Assembly: GCF_039365365.1 (NCBI RefSeq)
Contig: NZ_CP134985.1
Span: 347,373 to 411,372 of the forward strand
DNA length: 64,000 bases
Direction: 5' to 3'
DNA from: Buchnera aphidicola (Astegopteryx bambusae)
Lineage (GTDB): Bacteria; Pseudomonadota; Gammaproteobacteria; Enterobacterales; Enterobacteriaceae
This document shows positions 23,314 to 32,870 of the stretch, one piece after another (the first letter of the stretch is position 1; the number at the start of each line of letters is the position of its first letter). The position numbers and the translations under genes were made by a program. A model generated the notes under the pieces. That model searched no databases and was not told the DNA's origin. It saw only the letters and a list, made by a program, of their open reading frames with translations.

Positions 23314-23670
23314 TCAACAATTAATAACTATTTTAAACAAATTCAACTTATTTCTAAAAGAAATTTCTTCTAAAACTTTTGAACAAATTATAAATTTTTC
23401 ATTATATTTTATTCCTCTAGACTTCAAAGAACTTTTACATACATAAATATTAGAAATTTTATAATGCTCAAATATTAAAAAAGATTTAGAATAATTATAA
23501 CAAAAAATTTTTTTTGGATTCTGTTTTTTTAATATCTGAAATATTCCATCTCCAATAAAAAACAATGATATTTTTATTACCATAGAAACTGATAAAGATA
23601 CATCTAACAACTCTCGACATTCACTACTTCCATAAGGGGATTTAGAAAATAAAAAAGCTATTTTTTTCAT
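23314..23670 (-). CDS. tusC: Sulfur relay protein TusC
   Basis: DsrF-like subunit of TusBCD. MKKIAFLFSKSPYGSSECRE start is the family hallmark (KPPHGTAxGRE-like). FFIGDGIFQIL and VCKSSLKSRGI follow. 118 residues (E. coli 119). Lies between tusD and tusB in one run leading into rpsL. Confidence 0.93.
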   Translation of the reverse strand: MKKIAFLFSKSPYGSSECRELLDVSLSVSMVIKISLFFIGDGIFQILKKQNPKKIFCYNYSKSFLIFEHYKISNIYVCKSSLKSRGIKYNEKFIICSKVLEEISFRNKLNLFKIVINC

Positions 23671-23710
23671 ATAATTAATTTAATATATTTTTTTAAAAAT
23701 TTAAAAATTT

Positions 23711-24097
23711 TTAAAATTGAATAACACGATCTGATAACATAATATCTTCAGATAATTCTGTAAAACCTGTAATTTTAAAACAATAATCTATATTATTAAT
23801 ATCCACACCTCTTTCTAAAGCAATGTCTTTATTTACCAATCCTCTTTTTAAAGCAGATCCTATACATAATTTCAAATTTATATTAAATTTTTTATGCAAT
23901 TTTTTCCAACATTTTAACAAATTTATTTTTTCATTATCTGAAAAATTTATACTATTAGAATTATATACTCCATCTGAATAAAAAAATATACTTTTAATAA
24001 AATGACCTTTTTTAATTAAATGTTTAGAAAATAAAAAAGAACTAATAGAATTTTGAGTTCCAAAACAAGGACCAGAAACTAATATCGTGTATTTCAT
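23711..24097 (-). CDS. tusD: Sulfurtransferase TusD
   Basis: Catalytic, DsrE-like subunit of TusBCD. The active cysteine is Cys78 in LKLCIGSALKRG, at the same number as in E. coli TusD. FFYSDGVYNSNS and the terminal SDRVIQF are conserved. 128 residues (E. coli 128). The intact Cys implies the s2U34 sulfur relay is active. Confidence 0.94.
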   Translation of the reverse strand: MKYTILVSGPCFGTQNSISSFLFSKHLIKKGHFIKSIFFYSDGVYNSNSINFSDNEKINLLKCWKKLHKKFNINLKLCIGSALKRGLVNKDIALERGVDINNIDYCFKITGFTELSEDIMLSDRVIQF

Positions 24098-24216
24098 AAT
24101 GTTAAAAATATAAATAAAATATTAAAAAATTTTATTAAAATTATGTGTATATTATAAAATAAAAAAATAATTTATTTTGTTAAAACATGTTAATATTTTA
24201 AAATCATATTAAAACA

Positions 24217-24260
24217 TTAACAAATAATTAAATAGTTTATAATATTCAATTATTTGTTAA
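24217..24260 (-). terminator. Terminator after trpS
   Basis: Perfect 13-bp inverted repeat (24217-24229 with 24248-24260, arms TTAACAAATAATT / AATTATTTGTTAA) and an 18-base loop. Its outer end abuts the trpS stop codon. Only two G-C pairs, so it is weak as a stem, but it is placed to end the aroK-aroB-rpe-trpS transcript before tusD. Confidence 0.5.
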
Positions 24261-25265
24261 CTATAAAAATATTTTTTTTTCTATAATATTCATCATATTT
24301 TTTGCTTTTGTAGAAGCAACTTTTGCTCCAATACGAGATATTTTCAACAAATAATTTTCATTTTTTCTAAAATAAAAATATCTTTTCTGCAAATTATATA
24401 ATTTCTTACATATTAATTTTGACAATTCTTCTTTAAACATTGAGTAATTATAATTATAAAACAACTTTTCTAATTGTAAAATAGTTTTACCACTCAATAT
24501 AGAAAAAATATTTAATAAATTAGATATTCCTGGTTTTTTTATAATATCATATAATATTTTTGATGGACTTTCTGAATCTGTAGTAGCAAATTTTATTTTT
24601 TTATAAATTTCTATTTTTTTGTCTAATAAAAAAATACTATTTTTATTATTTTTATCAGATTTTGACATTTTTATTTTAGGATCATGTAAAGACATGATTC
24701 GAGATCCTTGTTTAAACATTATATTTTTTGGAATTGTAAAAGTTTTACCATAATATTTATTAAATCTGTTAGCAACAACTTTAGTTAATTCCAAATGTTG
24801 TTTTTGATCATCTCCTATAAAAACATAATTACTATTGTACAACAATATATCAGACATCATCAAAATTGGATAATTTAGCAAACCCATATTAATATTTCTA
24901 TTGTTTCTAGACTTCTCTTTAAATTGTGTCATTCTAGATAATTCACCAAAATAAGAAAAACAATTTAAAATCCAATTTATTTTACAATGTTCATCTACAT
25001 TAGATTGTACAAAAATAATACTTTTCTTAGGATCCACACCACACGCTAAATAAAAAGCTAATGTATCTAATGTAATTTTTCTCAAATTAAAATTATTATC
25101 ATGCTTTGTTAAAGAATGCAAATCAGCAACACAAAAAATACAATTATAATCTTTTTGAATATATTTCCAATGTTTTAAAACACCTAAATAATTTGCCAAT
25201 GTGACAAATCCTGTAGGTTGAATAGCACTAAATAATATTTTTTTTTTTAATTTATTTTTTCTCAT
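24261..25265 (-). CDS. trpS: Tryptophanyl-tRNA synthetase
   Basis: Class I synthetase that charges tRNA-Trp. The KMSKS loop (KMSKSDKN) is intact near residue 198; GDDQKQHLELT and the GELSRMTQFKEKS block are conserved. The HIGH-equivalent reads TLAN where E. coli has TIGN, so the usual glycine is alanine. 334 residues, E. coli length. It follows rpe in the order aroK-aroB-rpe-trpS, the enteric dam-cluster order without damX, dam and gph. Confidence 0.96.
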   Translation of the reverse strand: MRKNKLKKKILFSAIQPTGFVTLANYLGVLKHWKYIQKDYNCIFCVADLHSLTKHDNNFNLRKITLDTLAFYLACGVDPKKSIIFVQSNVDEHCKINWILNCFSYFGELSRMTQFKEKSRNNRNINMGLLNYPILMMSDILLYNSNYVFIGDDQKQHLELTKVVANRFNKYYGKTFTIPKNIMFKQGSRIMSLHDPKIKMSKSDKNNKNSIFLLDKKIEIYKKIKFATTDSESPSKILYDIIKKPGISNLLNIFSILSGKTILQLEKLFYNYNYSMFKEELSKLICKKLYNLQKRYFYFRKNENYLLKISRIGAKVASTKAKNMMNIIEKKIFL

Positions 25266-25338
25266 AAAAAATTTATTTATATAAATAATTTTTATATTAA
25301 CAAAAACATAAAGTTTGTATAAATTTCAAAAACATAAA

Positions 25339-26013
25339 TTAATATACATGTTTATATATTATTTCTCTAATATGCAAAATAGTACTCTTATAATTTTTAG
25401 AACAAAAAATTTCAGATCCAATAACAAAAGAATTTGCTCCAGCTTTTAACAAATCTAAAATATTGTTTTTTTTAATTCCTCCATCTACTTCTATAATTGT
25501 ATTATAATTATTTTTATCTATTAAACTTCTAACTTTTTCAATTTTTTTTAAAACATAAGTTAAAAACTCTTGTTTACCAAAACCAGGGTTAACAGACATA
25601 ATCAACACCAAATCTAATTTATCTAAAGTATAACGTAAACAATCAAGCGAAGTGGCAGGATTTATAGCTAATCCTGCTTTGCATCCAAAACTTTTTATTA
25701 AAGATATAGTTTTATCTATATGTAATGTAGATTCTGGATGAAAAGTAATAAATTTTACTTTTTCTTTAGCAAAAATAGGTATTATAGAATCTACCATTTT
25801 CATCATCAAATGAACATCAGTATCAAATTTTATACCATTTTTTTTTAAAGATTGTAATACAACTGGACCAAATGTTAAATTTGGAACATAACAATTATCC
25901 ATGACATCAAAATGAATAAAATCAGCTCCATATTTTATCACACTATTTATTTCATTTCCTAAATTAGCAAAATTCGCTGATAAAATAGAAGGCACAATAA
26001 AAAAATTTTTCAT
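25339..26013 (-). CDS. rpe: Ribulose-phosphate 3-epimerase
   Basis: Interconverts ribulose-5-P and xylulose-5-P in the pentose phosphate pathway. TIM-barrel markers: PSILSANFANLG, HFDVMDNCYVPN with metal-binding His and catalytic Asp, VNPGFGKQ, VDGGI with the second Asp, and AGANSFVIGS. 224 residues (E. coli 225). Between aroB and trpS. Confidence 0.96.
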   Translation of the reverse strand: MKNFFIVPSILSANFANLGNEINSVIKYGADFIHFDVMDNCYVPNLTFGPVVLQSLKKNGIKFDTDVHLMMKMVDSIIPIFAKEKVKFITFHPESTLHIDKTISLIKSFGCKAGLAINPATSLDCLRYTLDKLDLVLIMSVNPGFGKQEFLTYVLKKIEKVRSLIDKNNYNTIIEVDGGIKKNNILDLLKAGANSFVIGSEIFCSKNYKSTILHIREIIYKHVY

Positions 26014-26049
26014 AAAATTTATATATTAAATTATTTTGTGTTATAAAAA

Positions 26050-27138
26050 TTAATTTTTTAAATTCTTATTAATAGTTTGTCTCAATACATCTATTTTTGC
26101 ATTTTTTATTAAAATACACTTTCCTATTTTTTCTGGAATTATTAATCTAATTTTTTTATTAGAAACATTTTTTTTATCTCTAACCATATATTTCAAATAA
26201 TCTTGGAACTTCATATTTTTAGGACCGTTTATAGGCAATCCAATAATACTAAATAAATTAACTATTTCATCAATTTCTTTGTGAGAAATTTTTCCTAAAA
26301 ATTTTGAATAATAAGAAGACATTACAATTCCCGCAGAAACTGCTTCTCCATGCAACCATGTGTATTTTGTAAAAGATTCTATAGCATGACCAAAAGTATG
26401 GCCTAAATTTAAAAACATTCTACAATCTTTTTCTCTTTCATCTTTTACAATTATTTTTATTTTAAATTTACAAGATTTCATAATACAATATAATAAAGTT
26501 TTTTTATCCAATAAAAAAATTTTTTTAAAATTATTTTTTATCCAATAAAAAAATTTTTTATCAAATAAAATTGCATATTTTATAATTTCAGACAACCCAG
26601 ATATAAAATCTTGTTTTCTTAAAGTTTTTAAAAATATTAAATCTATTATAACACACTCCGGGTGATAAAAAGTTCCAATAATATTTTTAGAAAGAATACT
26701 ATTTATTCCAGTTTTGCCTCCAATAGAAGCATCTACCTGAGACAATAAAGTAGTTGGAATATTTATATATTTTACGCCTCTTTTATAAATAGAAGCCGCG
26801 AAACCAGTAATATCACCTATTACACCCCCGCCAAAAGCAATAAGAAGCACCTTTCTTCCGCAATTAAATTTAACAAGTTTATCAATAATAATTTTTATAG
26901 AATTAAAATTTTTATAAATTTCTCCATCATTTAATATTATTTTATTATTAATAACTTTCAACTTCATAAAATTATCTATAATATTTTTTTTATATATTTT
27001 ATGCAAAGTTGAATTAGTTATTAATACTACATCTTTAAATAATTTTAAATAAGAAATTATATTAGCGTCATTAATAATTTTATAACCTATATTTACAAAA
27101 TATTTTTTTCCATGTAATTTTATTTTTAATTTTTTCAA
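26050..27138 (-). CDS. aroB: 3-Dehydroquinate synthase
   Basis: Second step of the shikimate pathway: DAHP to 3-dehydroquinate, with NAD and zinc. GGGVIGDITGFAASIYKRGV is the NAD-binding signature; metal ligands appear in SGLSEIIKYA, LGHTFGHAIE and WLHGEAVSAGI. 362 residues, E. coli length. Co-transcribed with aroK 35 bases upstream. Confidence 0.96.
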   Translation of the reverse strand: MKKLKIKLHGKKYFVNIGYKIINDANIISYLKLFKDVVLITNSTLHKIYKKNIIDNFMKLKVINNKIILNDGEIYKNFNSIKIIIDKLVKFNCGRKVLLIAFGGGVIGDITGFAASIYKRGVKYINIPTTLLSQVDASIGGKTGINSILSKNIIGTFYHPECVIIDLIFLKTLRKQDFISGLSEIIKYAILFDKKFFYWIKNNFKKIFLLDKKTLLYCIMKSCKFKIKIIVKDEREKDCRMFLNLGHTFGHAIESFTKYTWLHGEAVSAGIVMSSYYSKFLGKISHKEIDEIVNLFSIIGLPINGPKNMKFQDYLKYMVRDKKNVSNKKIRLIIPEKIGKCILIKNAKIDVLRQTINKNLKN

Positions 27139-27173
27139 AATTTTATCCTAATATATAAAATAAAAAAAAAGTC

Positions 27174-27707
27174 TTATAAAAAATTATTTGATTTAAATTT
27201 TTTAAAAATATATAACGCTATTGATTTAGCACTCTTATTATCTGTATCCACTATAAAATCTGATATATTCTTATATAAATGATTTCTTTTCTTAGCTAAA
27301 GCTTCCAAAATATGTCTATTAGATATATTTTTTTTGTTTAACAATGGTCTATTTTTATCTCTGTTAGTTCTTATTAACTGTTTTTCTATTGTAGTATTTA
27401 AATATACAACAGTACCTCTAGAAGAAAGTGCATTTCTTATATTTTCAGATTCTATAGAACCTCCACCAGTAGCTAAAACAATACCACTTTTTTTAGTTAA
27501 TTCATTTATTATTTTTTTTTCTCTAATTCTAAATCCCTTTTCACCTTCTACATCAAAAACCCATGCAATGTTTGCTCCAGTTCTTTTTTCAATTTCTTTA
27601 TCTGAATCATAAAAATCCATATTTAATTTTTGAGACAATTGTTTTCCTATAGTACTTTTTCCTGCACCCATAGGTCCAATTAAAAAAATATTTCTTTTTT
27701 CTACCAT
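27174..27707 (-). CDS. aroK: Shikimate kinase I
   Basis: Phosphorylates shikimate. P-loop [11 protein letters not shown], shikimate-binding [15 protein letters not shown] and lid arginine in DKNRPLL. 177 residues (E. coli AroK 173). First gene of the aroK-aroB-rpe-trpS run. With aroE at the other end of the block, three of seven shikimate steps are coded in this window. Confidence 0.96.
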   Translation of the reverse strand: MVEKRNIFLIGPMGAGKSTIGKQLSQKLNMDFYDSDKEIEKRTGANIAWVFDVEGEKGFRIREKKIINELTKKSGIVLATGGGSIESENIRNALSSRGTVVYLNTTIEKQLIRTNRDKNRPLLNKKNISNRHILEALAKKRNHLYKNISDFIVDTDNKSAKSIALYIFKKFKSNNFL

Positions 27708-27993
27708 AATTTCATTTTATAAAAATAAATTAATTTAATAATAATAATACAAAAAAAATAAAAATACTAATTAATATAACAAACAAAGAAACATTTTAAA
27801 AAAATAAAAAATTAATTTTTACATTTTAATGTAAATAAATACATAAAATTACTTTTTTTTAAATTTGTATAAATTAATAATTTTTTGTATAATAATTTAT
27901 ATTAAAAATAAAAAATTAATTTTTAAATACATTAATAATAAAATTAAATAAATATTTTTAACATCAAAAATAATTTATAAAAATATATATTTT
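27708..27993. other. Noncoding region between aroK and tRNA-Ser
   Basis: 286 bases of nearly pure A/T with no supportable reading frame. It must hold divergent promoters for aroK (minus) and tRNA-Ser (plus). A TATAAT-like TATAATAAT occurs near 27890 but without a convincing -35 partner. No gene remnant recognised. Confidence 0.5.
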
Positions 27994-28082
27994 GGTGAGA
28001 TGCCTGAGAGGATTAAAGGGCACGCCTGGAAAGCGTGTATGTAAAATTTTTTGCATCAAGGGTTCGAATCCCTTTCTCACCT
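27994..28082 (+). tRNA. serW: tRNA-Ser (anticodon GGA)
   Basis: Long-variable-arm tRNA. Acceptor GGTGAGA/TCTCACC, anticodon loop CTGGAAA, variable arm TGTAAAATTTTTTGCA and T-loop GTTCGAATC. Close to E. coli tRNA-Ser GGA. No encoded CCA. The discriminator base appears to be T (28082) rather than the usual G of bacterial tRNA-Ser. Confidence 0.95.
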
Positions 28083-28184
28083 AAAAAAAATTTTTTTGAA
28101 GTTAATAAAATATTATAAAAATAAATTTTTATAAAACTTATTAATAATTTTTTTTACTAAATGTAAAAAATATTATAAAAAAAA

Positions 28185-28756
28185 TTAATAATAAGAATGT
28201 ATTCCATGAATATGTTCTGTAATATCTTTTATTCCTTTTATTTTTGGAAATTTTTTTAATAATCTTTTTTCAACAAAATTTTTTAAAGTTATATTAGACA
28301 TGTTGCATCCATTACAACTACCTAAAAATTTTAAATGAACATAGTTATATTTATCCACTTTCACAAATTTTATACTACCACCATGAATAGACAAATTAGT
28401 ATTTATTTCATTTTTTATCCAAAATTTTATTTTTTCTTCCTTACTAAAATTTTTATAATATTTGTTAGAAAATATATTCGGCACATCTAAAACTAATTGT
28501 GAAATAGTATTTTTTTTTTTTAAATTAATATTAGCATTTTTTAAATAAACATAATCATTTTTATTTACATATAGAGAAAAACCATCATAATTAAAAATTA
28601 AATCATTATCACTTACATTTTTTATGTTACAATACATTATTCCAAATTTTACTTTATAAGTACCTAAATTTTTTGCAAATGCTCTAATTTGAGTATTTTT
28701 TTTTTTAGTAAAAGTTTTTTTAAATAAATTTCAGCATCTTTAAAAATAGTAATCAT
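28185..28756 (-). pseudogene. nfuA: Fe-S carrier NfuA, frameshifted at a poly(A) tract
   Basis: NfuA carries and repairs [4Fe-4S] clusters. The gene starts at 28756 with MITIFKDAEIYLKKLL, matching the E. coli N-terminus, and the frame then breaks in 11 A on the coding strand (28696-28706) and stops soon after. In the +1 frame it continues NTQIRAFAKNLGTYKVKFGI and then MYCNIKNV, matching GTQIRVFVINPGT...CGVSYCPP, and runs to HIHGIHSYY. With one added A the product is 190 residues (E. coli 191). The C-terminal Nfu domain keeps the CNGC cluster ligands. The frame that is open today (from the ATG at 28637, 150 residues) lacks about 40 N-terminal residues. Either slippage restores it, or it is an early pseudogene, or the base is a sequencing error. 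Confidence 0.85.
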
Positions 28757-28811
28757 ACAAATTACCAAAATAAAAGTTTTATTATATAATAATAATAAAT
28801 GTATAAAACAT

Positions 28812-29546
28812 ATGCAACAATTTATTTTAAAAAAAAAAAATATAAAAAATAAAAAAAATATTATATTAGTACATGGATGGGGAATAAACAAAAAAATATG
28901 GAATAAATTAATAAAATTTTTTAAAAAAAAATATAATGTAACAATAATAGAAATATGTGAATTTATAGAAAAATTTAATCTATATGAAAAAAGTTTTTAT
29001 TATATTACAAATTTAATGTATAAAATATTCAATAACAATTCTATATGGATTGGGTGGTCTATAGGAGGTTTATTTGTAGAACAAATTGGGGTAAATAAAA
29101 AAAATATTATTATAACAATTTGCTCATCACCATGTTTTTTTAAAAAAAAAATTTGGCCTGGTTTAAACAAAAAAAAAATTATAAATATGATGAAAAAATT
29201 ACTAAAAAATTATAAAATAACAATAGAAAATTTTTTCTTAGAACAATCTATACAAAAAAAACACAAAAATATTTTTTTTCATAATACAAAAATACCAAAT
29301 AATAAAAGTTTAAAAAAATGTTTTATAACAATTTTAAAAACATATATAAAAAATAAAAAATATAAAAAAAATACAAAAATATTTAGAATATATGGAGAAT
29401 TCGATAAAATAACAAAACAAGAAACATATAAAAAAATTTTTATTAAAAAAAATAATAGATATTTTATAATAAAAAAATCAGGACATATACCATTTTTAAC
29501 ACATACAAACATACTTTATAAAATCATAAAATATATTATTAAATAA
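28812..29546 (+). CDS. bioH: Pimeloyl-ACP methyl ester esterase BioH
   Basis: Alpha/beta hydrolase that demethylates pimeloyl-ACP methyl ester to end the early biotin pathway. LVHGWGINKKIW has the oxyanion Trp; nucleophile Ser lies in GWSIGG; SSPCFF...WPG matches the BioH lid region; Asp in YGEFDKI and His in SGHIPFLTH complete the triad. 244 residues (E. coli 256). Extremely lysine-rich, yet all catalytic residues remain, which argues for function. No other bio gene is in the window. Confidence 0.85.
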   Translation: MQQFILKKKNIKNKKNIILVHGWGINKKIWNKLIKFFKKKYNVTIIEICEFIEKFNLYEKSFYYITNLMYKIFNNNSIWIGWSIGGLFVEQIGVNKKNIIITICSSPCFFKKKIWPGLNKKKIINMMKKLLKNYKITIENFFLEQSIQKKHKNIFFHNTKIPNNKSLKKCFITILKTYIKNKKYKKNTKIFRIYGEFDKITKQETYKKIFIKKNNRYFIIKKSGHIPFLTHTNILYKIIKYIIK

Positions 29547-29553
29547 AAAAATA

Positions 29554-29611
29554 TTGTTTGTTTAAAATTCAGAATAATATTATGTCTAAAATTCTAATTT
29601 TAAACAAACAA
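29554..29611. terminator. Bidirectional terminator between bioH and ssb
   Basis: Perfect 16-bp inverted repeat, arms TTGTTTGTTTAAAATT (29554-29569) and its complement (29596-29611). An inner AGAAT/ATTCT pair (29571-29575, 29591-29595) extends it across one unpaired base. It lies 8 bases after bioH and 5 bases after ssb, which converge here. Confidence 0.7.
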
Positions 29612-29615
29612 AATA

Positions 29616-30140
29616 TTAAAAAGGAATTTCATCATCAAATTCTGATTCATTAATTTCATTTGACAAAATATCTTTTTTAGAATAACTATCATTTTTTTTA
29701 ATTTTATCTTTTTCTAAAACATTCTTTTTAGAAGTTTCTAAATTTTTAGAAACACTATTTTTATCATTAATATTATTAGAAAAATTATTATTTCTATTAC
29801 CAAGCATTTTCATAGTTCCACCGATATTTACAACTACTTCAGTTGTATATCTGTCCATATTATTCTGATCCTGCCATTTTCTAGTTTGTAAAGAACCCTC
29901 TATATATACTTGAGATCCTTTTCTCAAATATTCTCTAGCAATTTCAGCCAACTTATTAAACAAAACAATTCTATGCCATTCTGTTTTTTCTCTAGTTTCT
30001 CCAGTATTTTTATCTTTCCAAGTTTCAGAAGTAGCAATATTCATATTAGCTACAGCTATTCCATTAGTCATATATCTTACTTCAGGATCTTGACCTAAAT
30101 GACCTATTAATATTACTTTATTAATTCCTCTACTAGCCAT
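29616..30140 (-). CDS. ssb: Single-stranded DNA-binding protein
   Basis: OB-fold protein coating ssDNA in replication and repair. [20 protein letters not shown] start and [21 protein letters not shown] core; a disordered Asn/Lys/Ser linker from about residue 112; and the C-terminal acidic tip EFDDEIPF that recruits partner proteins. 174 residues (E. coli 178). Divergent from dusA. Confidence 0.97.
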   Translation of the reverse strand: MASRGINKVILIGHLGQDPEVRYMTNGIAVANMNIATSETWKDKNTGETREKTEWHRIVLFNKLAEIAREYLRKGSQVYIEGSLQTRKWQDQNNMDRYTTEVVVNIGGTMKMLGNRNNNFSNNINDKNSVSKNLETSKKNVLEKDKIKKNDSYSKKDILSNEINESEFDDEIPF

Positions 30141-30282
30141 AATTTTACTCTATAAATTTTATAAAAAATATATATAACATAATAATAACATAAAATTTAA
30201 ATTTAAAAAAAATAGTATAGATGATATTATAAAAAAATATATTTAATTTAAAGTTTAATTAAATTAAAAAATACTCTAAAAG

Positions 30283-31284
30283 ATGAAAAAAAAAAAAAAT
30301 AATGTATATAGATTTTGTGTAGCGCCAATGTTTAAATATACAGATGAATATTGTAGAAAAATATATAGAATAATTAGTAAAAAAGCATTACTTTTTACAG
30401 AAATGATATCTGCGAATGATATATTAAACAAAAAATCTAAAAAAATTATATATAATAAAAATAAAGAAAATCCTATAGCAATACAAATATCTGGATCAAA
30501 TCCTGATCAAATTTCTAGATGTGCTGAAATTTCTTACAAAAAAAATTATAAATATATAAATCTAAATATAGGATGCCCATCAATAAAAGCTCAACAAGGA
30601 AATTTTGGAGCAATATTGATGAAAAAACCAAATATTATAGTTGATATCATTAATAAAATATCAAACAATACTTCTATGGATATAAGCGTAAAAACACGAA
30701 TAGGAATAAATAAAAAAGAAAATTATAATTTTTTAAAAAATTTTATTTATTATATATCAAGCAAGAGCTCTTGTAAAACATTTATTTTACATGCTAGAAT
30801 AGCAATTCTAAAAAATTTTAGCACAAAAAATAATTTAAGAATACCAAAAATAAACTATAATATTGTGTATAAAATAAAAAAAAAATTTCCAAATTTAAAA
30901 ATAATAATAAATGGAGAAATAAAAACAATAAAAGACTCATTAAAACATTTAGAAAATACAGATGGTGTAATGTTAGGAAGAAGTGTATATAAATCACCTA
31001 TGATACTTAAATTAGTAGATGAAAAAATATTCAATTACAAAAATAAAAATAGTTATAAAACAATTTTAAAACAAATATTTAAATATATAAACAAAAAAAG
31101 ATTAGAAAAAATACCTATCTATAAAATAACTAGACATATAATAAATATTTTTAAAAATGAACCAGGATCATCTATATGGAGAAAATTAATATGTTTAAAT
31201 AGAAAAAACAATAAAATAAACATTGAGAATATTTTTAAAGAATATAAAAAATATAATGAAAAATATAAAAAACAAAAATTTTAA
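30283..31284 (+). CDS. dusA: tRNA-dihydrouridine synthase A
   Basis: FMN enzyme that reduces U20/U20a in tRNA. CVAPMFKYTDEYCR at the N-terminus, LNIGCPSIKAQQGNFGAILM with the catalytic Cys, KTRIGI, HARIAILKNFSTKNN, and FMN phosphate motif DGVMLGRSVY. The longer N-terminus and the A-type loop favour DusA over DusB or DusC. 333 residues (E. coli about 330). The gene starts with 14 A after ATG (30286-30299), an early slippage-prone tract. First of a plus-strand run reaching hemW. Confidence 0.92.
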   Translation: MKKKKNNVYRFCVAPMFKYTDEYCRKIYRIISKKALLFTEMISANDILNKKSKKIIYNKNKENPIAIQISGSNPDQISRCAEISYKKNYKYINLNIGCPSIKAQQGNFGAILMKKPNIIVDIINKISNNTSMDISVKTRIGINKKENYNFLKNFIYYISSKSSCKTFILHARIAILKNFSTKNNLRIPKINYNIVYKIKKKFPNLKIIINGEIKTIKDSLKHLENTDGVMLGRSVYKSPMILKLVDEKIFNYKNKNSYKTILKQIFKYINKKRLEKIPIYKITRHIINIFKNEPGSSIWRKLICLNRKNNKINIENIFKEYKKYNEKYKKQKF

Positions 31285-31362
31285 AAAAATATAAAAAATA
31301 AAAAATTTTCAAAATAAAAATATTATTGTAATTGAACATAAAAATATAATTATATATTTAAA

Positions 31363-32757
31363 ATGGAAAAAAATAAAAAAAAAATTAAACAATATTATAA
31401 AAATAATAAATATAAAATAAATACACCCCCTCATTCTATAGAAGCAGAACAATCTATATTAGGAGGATTAATGCTAGATAATAACAAATGGGATTTAGTA
31501 TCAGATATACTAGTAGAAAAAGATTTTTTTATTAATAAACACAGAATAATATTTAATGAAATGAAAAATTTATTAGATGAAGATAATCCAATTGATCTAA
31601 TAACATTATCAGAATCTTTAGAACAAAAAAAAAAATTAAAAATAGTTGGAAAATTTTCATATTTAGCAGAATTGTCTAAAAATACTCCTAGCACGGCAAA
31701 TATAAAAGCTTATGCTAATATAGTTAGAGAAAGAGCAATAATACGAGAAATAATATTAGCAGCTAACAAAATGTTGTTAGCAGGATATAATACAAATGGC
31801 AGAAACAGTGAAGATCTCTTAGATTATGCTGAATCTATAGTATTTAAAATATCTGAAAATAGATTAAGAAAAAAATCTGGACCAAAAAATATTGTAGAAA
31901 TATTAGATTCAACTATATCTAATATAGAAAATCTTATGAAATCTCCTATAAAAGATATTACAGGAATAAACACTGGATATCAAGACTTAAACAAAAAAAC
32001 ATCAGGATTACAAAAATCAGAACTTATAATAATAGCAGCAAGACCTTCTATGGGGAAAACTACATTTGCAATGAATATTTGTGAAAATATAGCAATGATA
32101 TATGAAAAACCAGTTTTAATATTTAGTTTAGAAATGCCGGTTAAACAAATCATTATAAGAATTTTATCATCATTATCTAGAGTAAATCAAGCAAAAATAA
32201 GAACTGGAAAATTAAATGATGAAGACTGGTCCAGAATATCTAGTACTATAAACATTTTATTAAAAAAAAAAAATATATATATAGATGATTCTTCCTCTTT
32301 AACTACAACAGAAATAAGATCAAGATCTAGAAAAATATATAGAGAAAATAAAGGAATCAGCCTGATAATGATAGATTACTTACAATTAATGAAAATACCA
32401 TCTATAAAAGAAAATAGAACTTTAGAAATAGCTGAAATATCAAGAACATTAAAATCGTTAGCAAAAGAACTAGAAGTACCAATAATAGCTTTATCTCAAC
32501 TAAATAGATCATTAGAACAAAGAGCAGATAAAAGACCATTAAACTCAGATTTAAGAGAATCAGGATCATTAGAACAAGATGCAGACTTAATAATGTTTAT
32601 ATATAGAGATGAAGTATATCACGAAAACAGTGATTTTAAAGGAATAGCAGAAATAATAATAGGCAAACAAAGAAATGGACCAATAGGGACTATAAGACTT
32701 ACTTTTAACGGTCATTGGTCAAGATTTGACAACTATTCAAAAATAAAATACAAATAA
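31363..32757 (+). CDS. dnaB: Replicative DNA helicase DnaB
   Basis: Hexameric 5'-3' helicase. The N-terminal domain opens with PPHSIEAEQSILGGLMLDN; the RecA-like domain has Walker A ARPSMGKTTFAMNI, Walker B LIMIDYLQLM, LSQLNRSLEQR and SDLRESGSLEQDADLIMF. 464 residues (E. coli 471). Complete. Its E. coli partner Rep is also in this window but lacks the DnaB-binding tail. Confidence 0.97.
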   Translation: MEKNKKKIKQYYKNNKYKINTPPHSIEAEQSILGGLMLDNNKWDLVSDILVEKDFFINKHRIIFNEMKNLLDEDNPIDLITLSESLEQKKKLKIVGKFSYLAELSKNTPSTANIKAYANIVRERAIIREIILAANKMLLAGYNTNGRNSEDLLDYAESIVFKISENRLRKKSGPKNIVEILDSTISNIENLMKSPIKDITGINTGYQDLNKKTSGLQKSELIIIAARPSMGKTTFAMNICENIAMIYEKPVLIFSLEMPVKQIIIRILSSLSRVNQAKIRTGKLNDEDWSRISSTINILLKKKNIYIDDSSSLTTTEIRSRSRKIYRENKGISLIMIDYLQLMKIPSIKENRTLEIAEISRTLKSLAKELEVPIIALSQLNRSLEQRADKRPLNSDLRESGSLEQDADLIMFIYRDEVYHENSDFKGIAEIIIGKQRNGPIGTIRLTFNGHWSRFDNYSKIKYK

Positions 32758-32870
32758 TAAAAAATATAACTACATTATTTATAAAAATCATTTAAACTAA
32801 TTAAAATTTTTTTTAATATTTTTTAATGTTAAAAATTAATAATATAAAAACATAAAATAAGATAAACAAT

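Noticed and set aside
28664-28891. A separate small membrane protein from the ATG at 28891.
   Set aside because: Only its last 30 codons matter: they are the true N-terminus of nfuA, starting at 28756. The upstream hydrophobic part is antisense to the bioH start.
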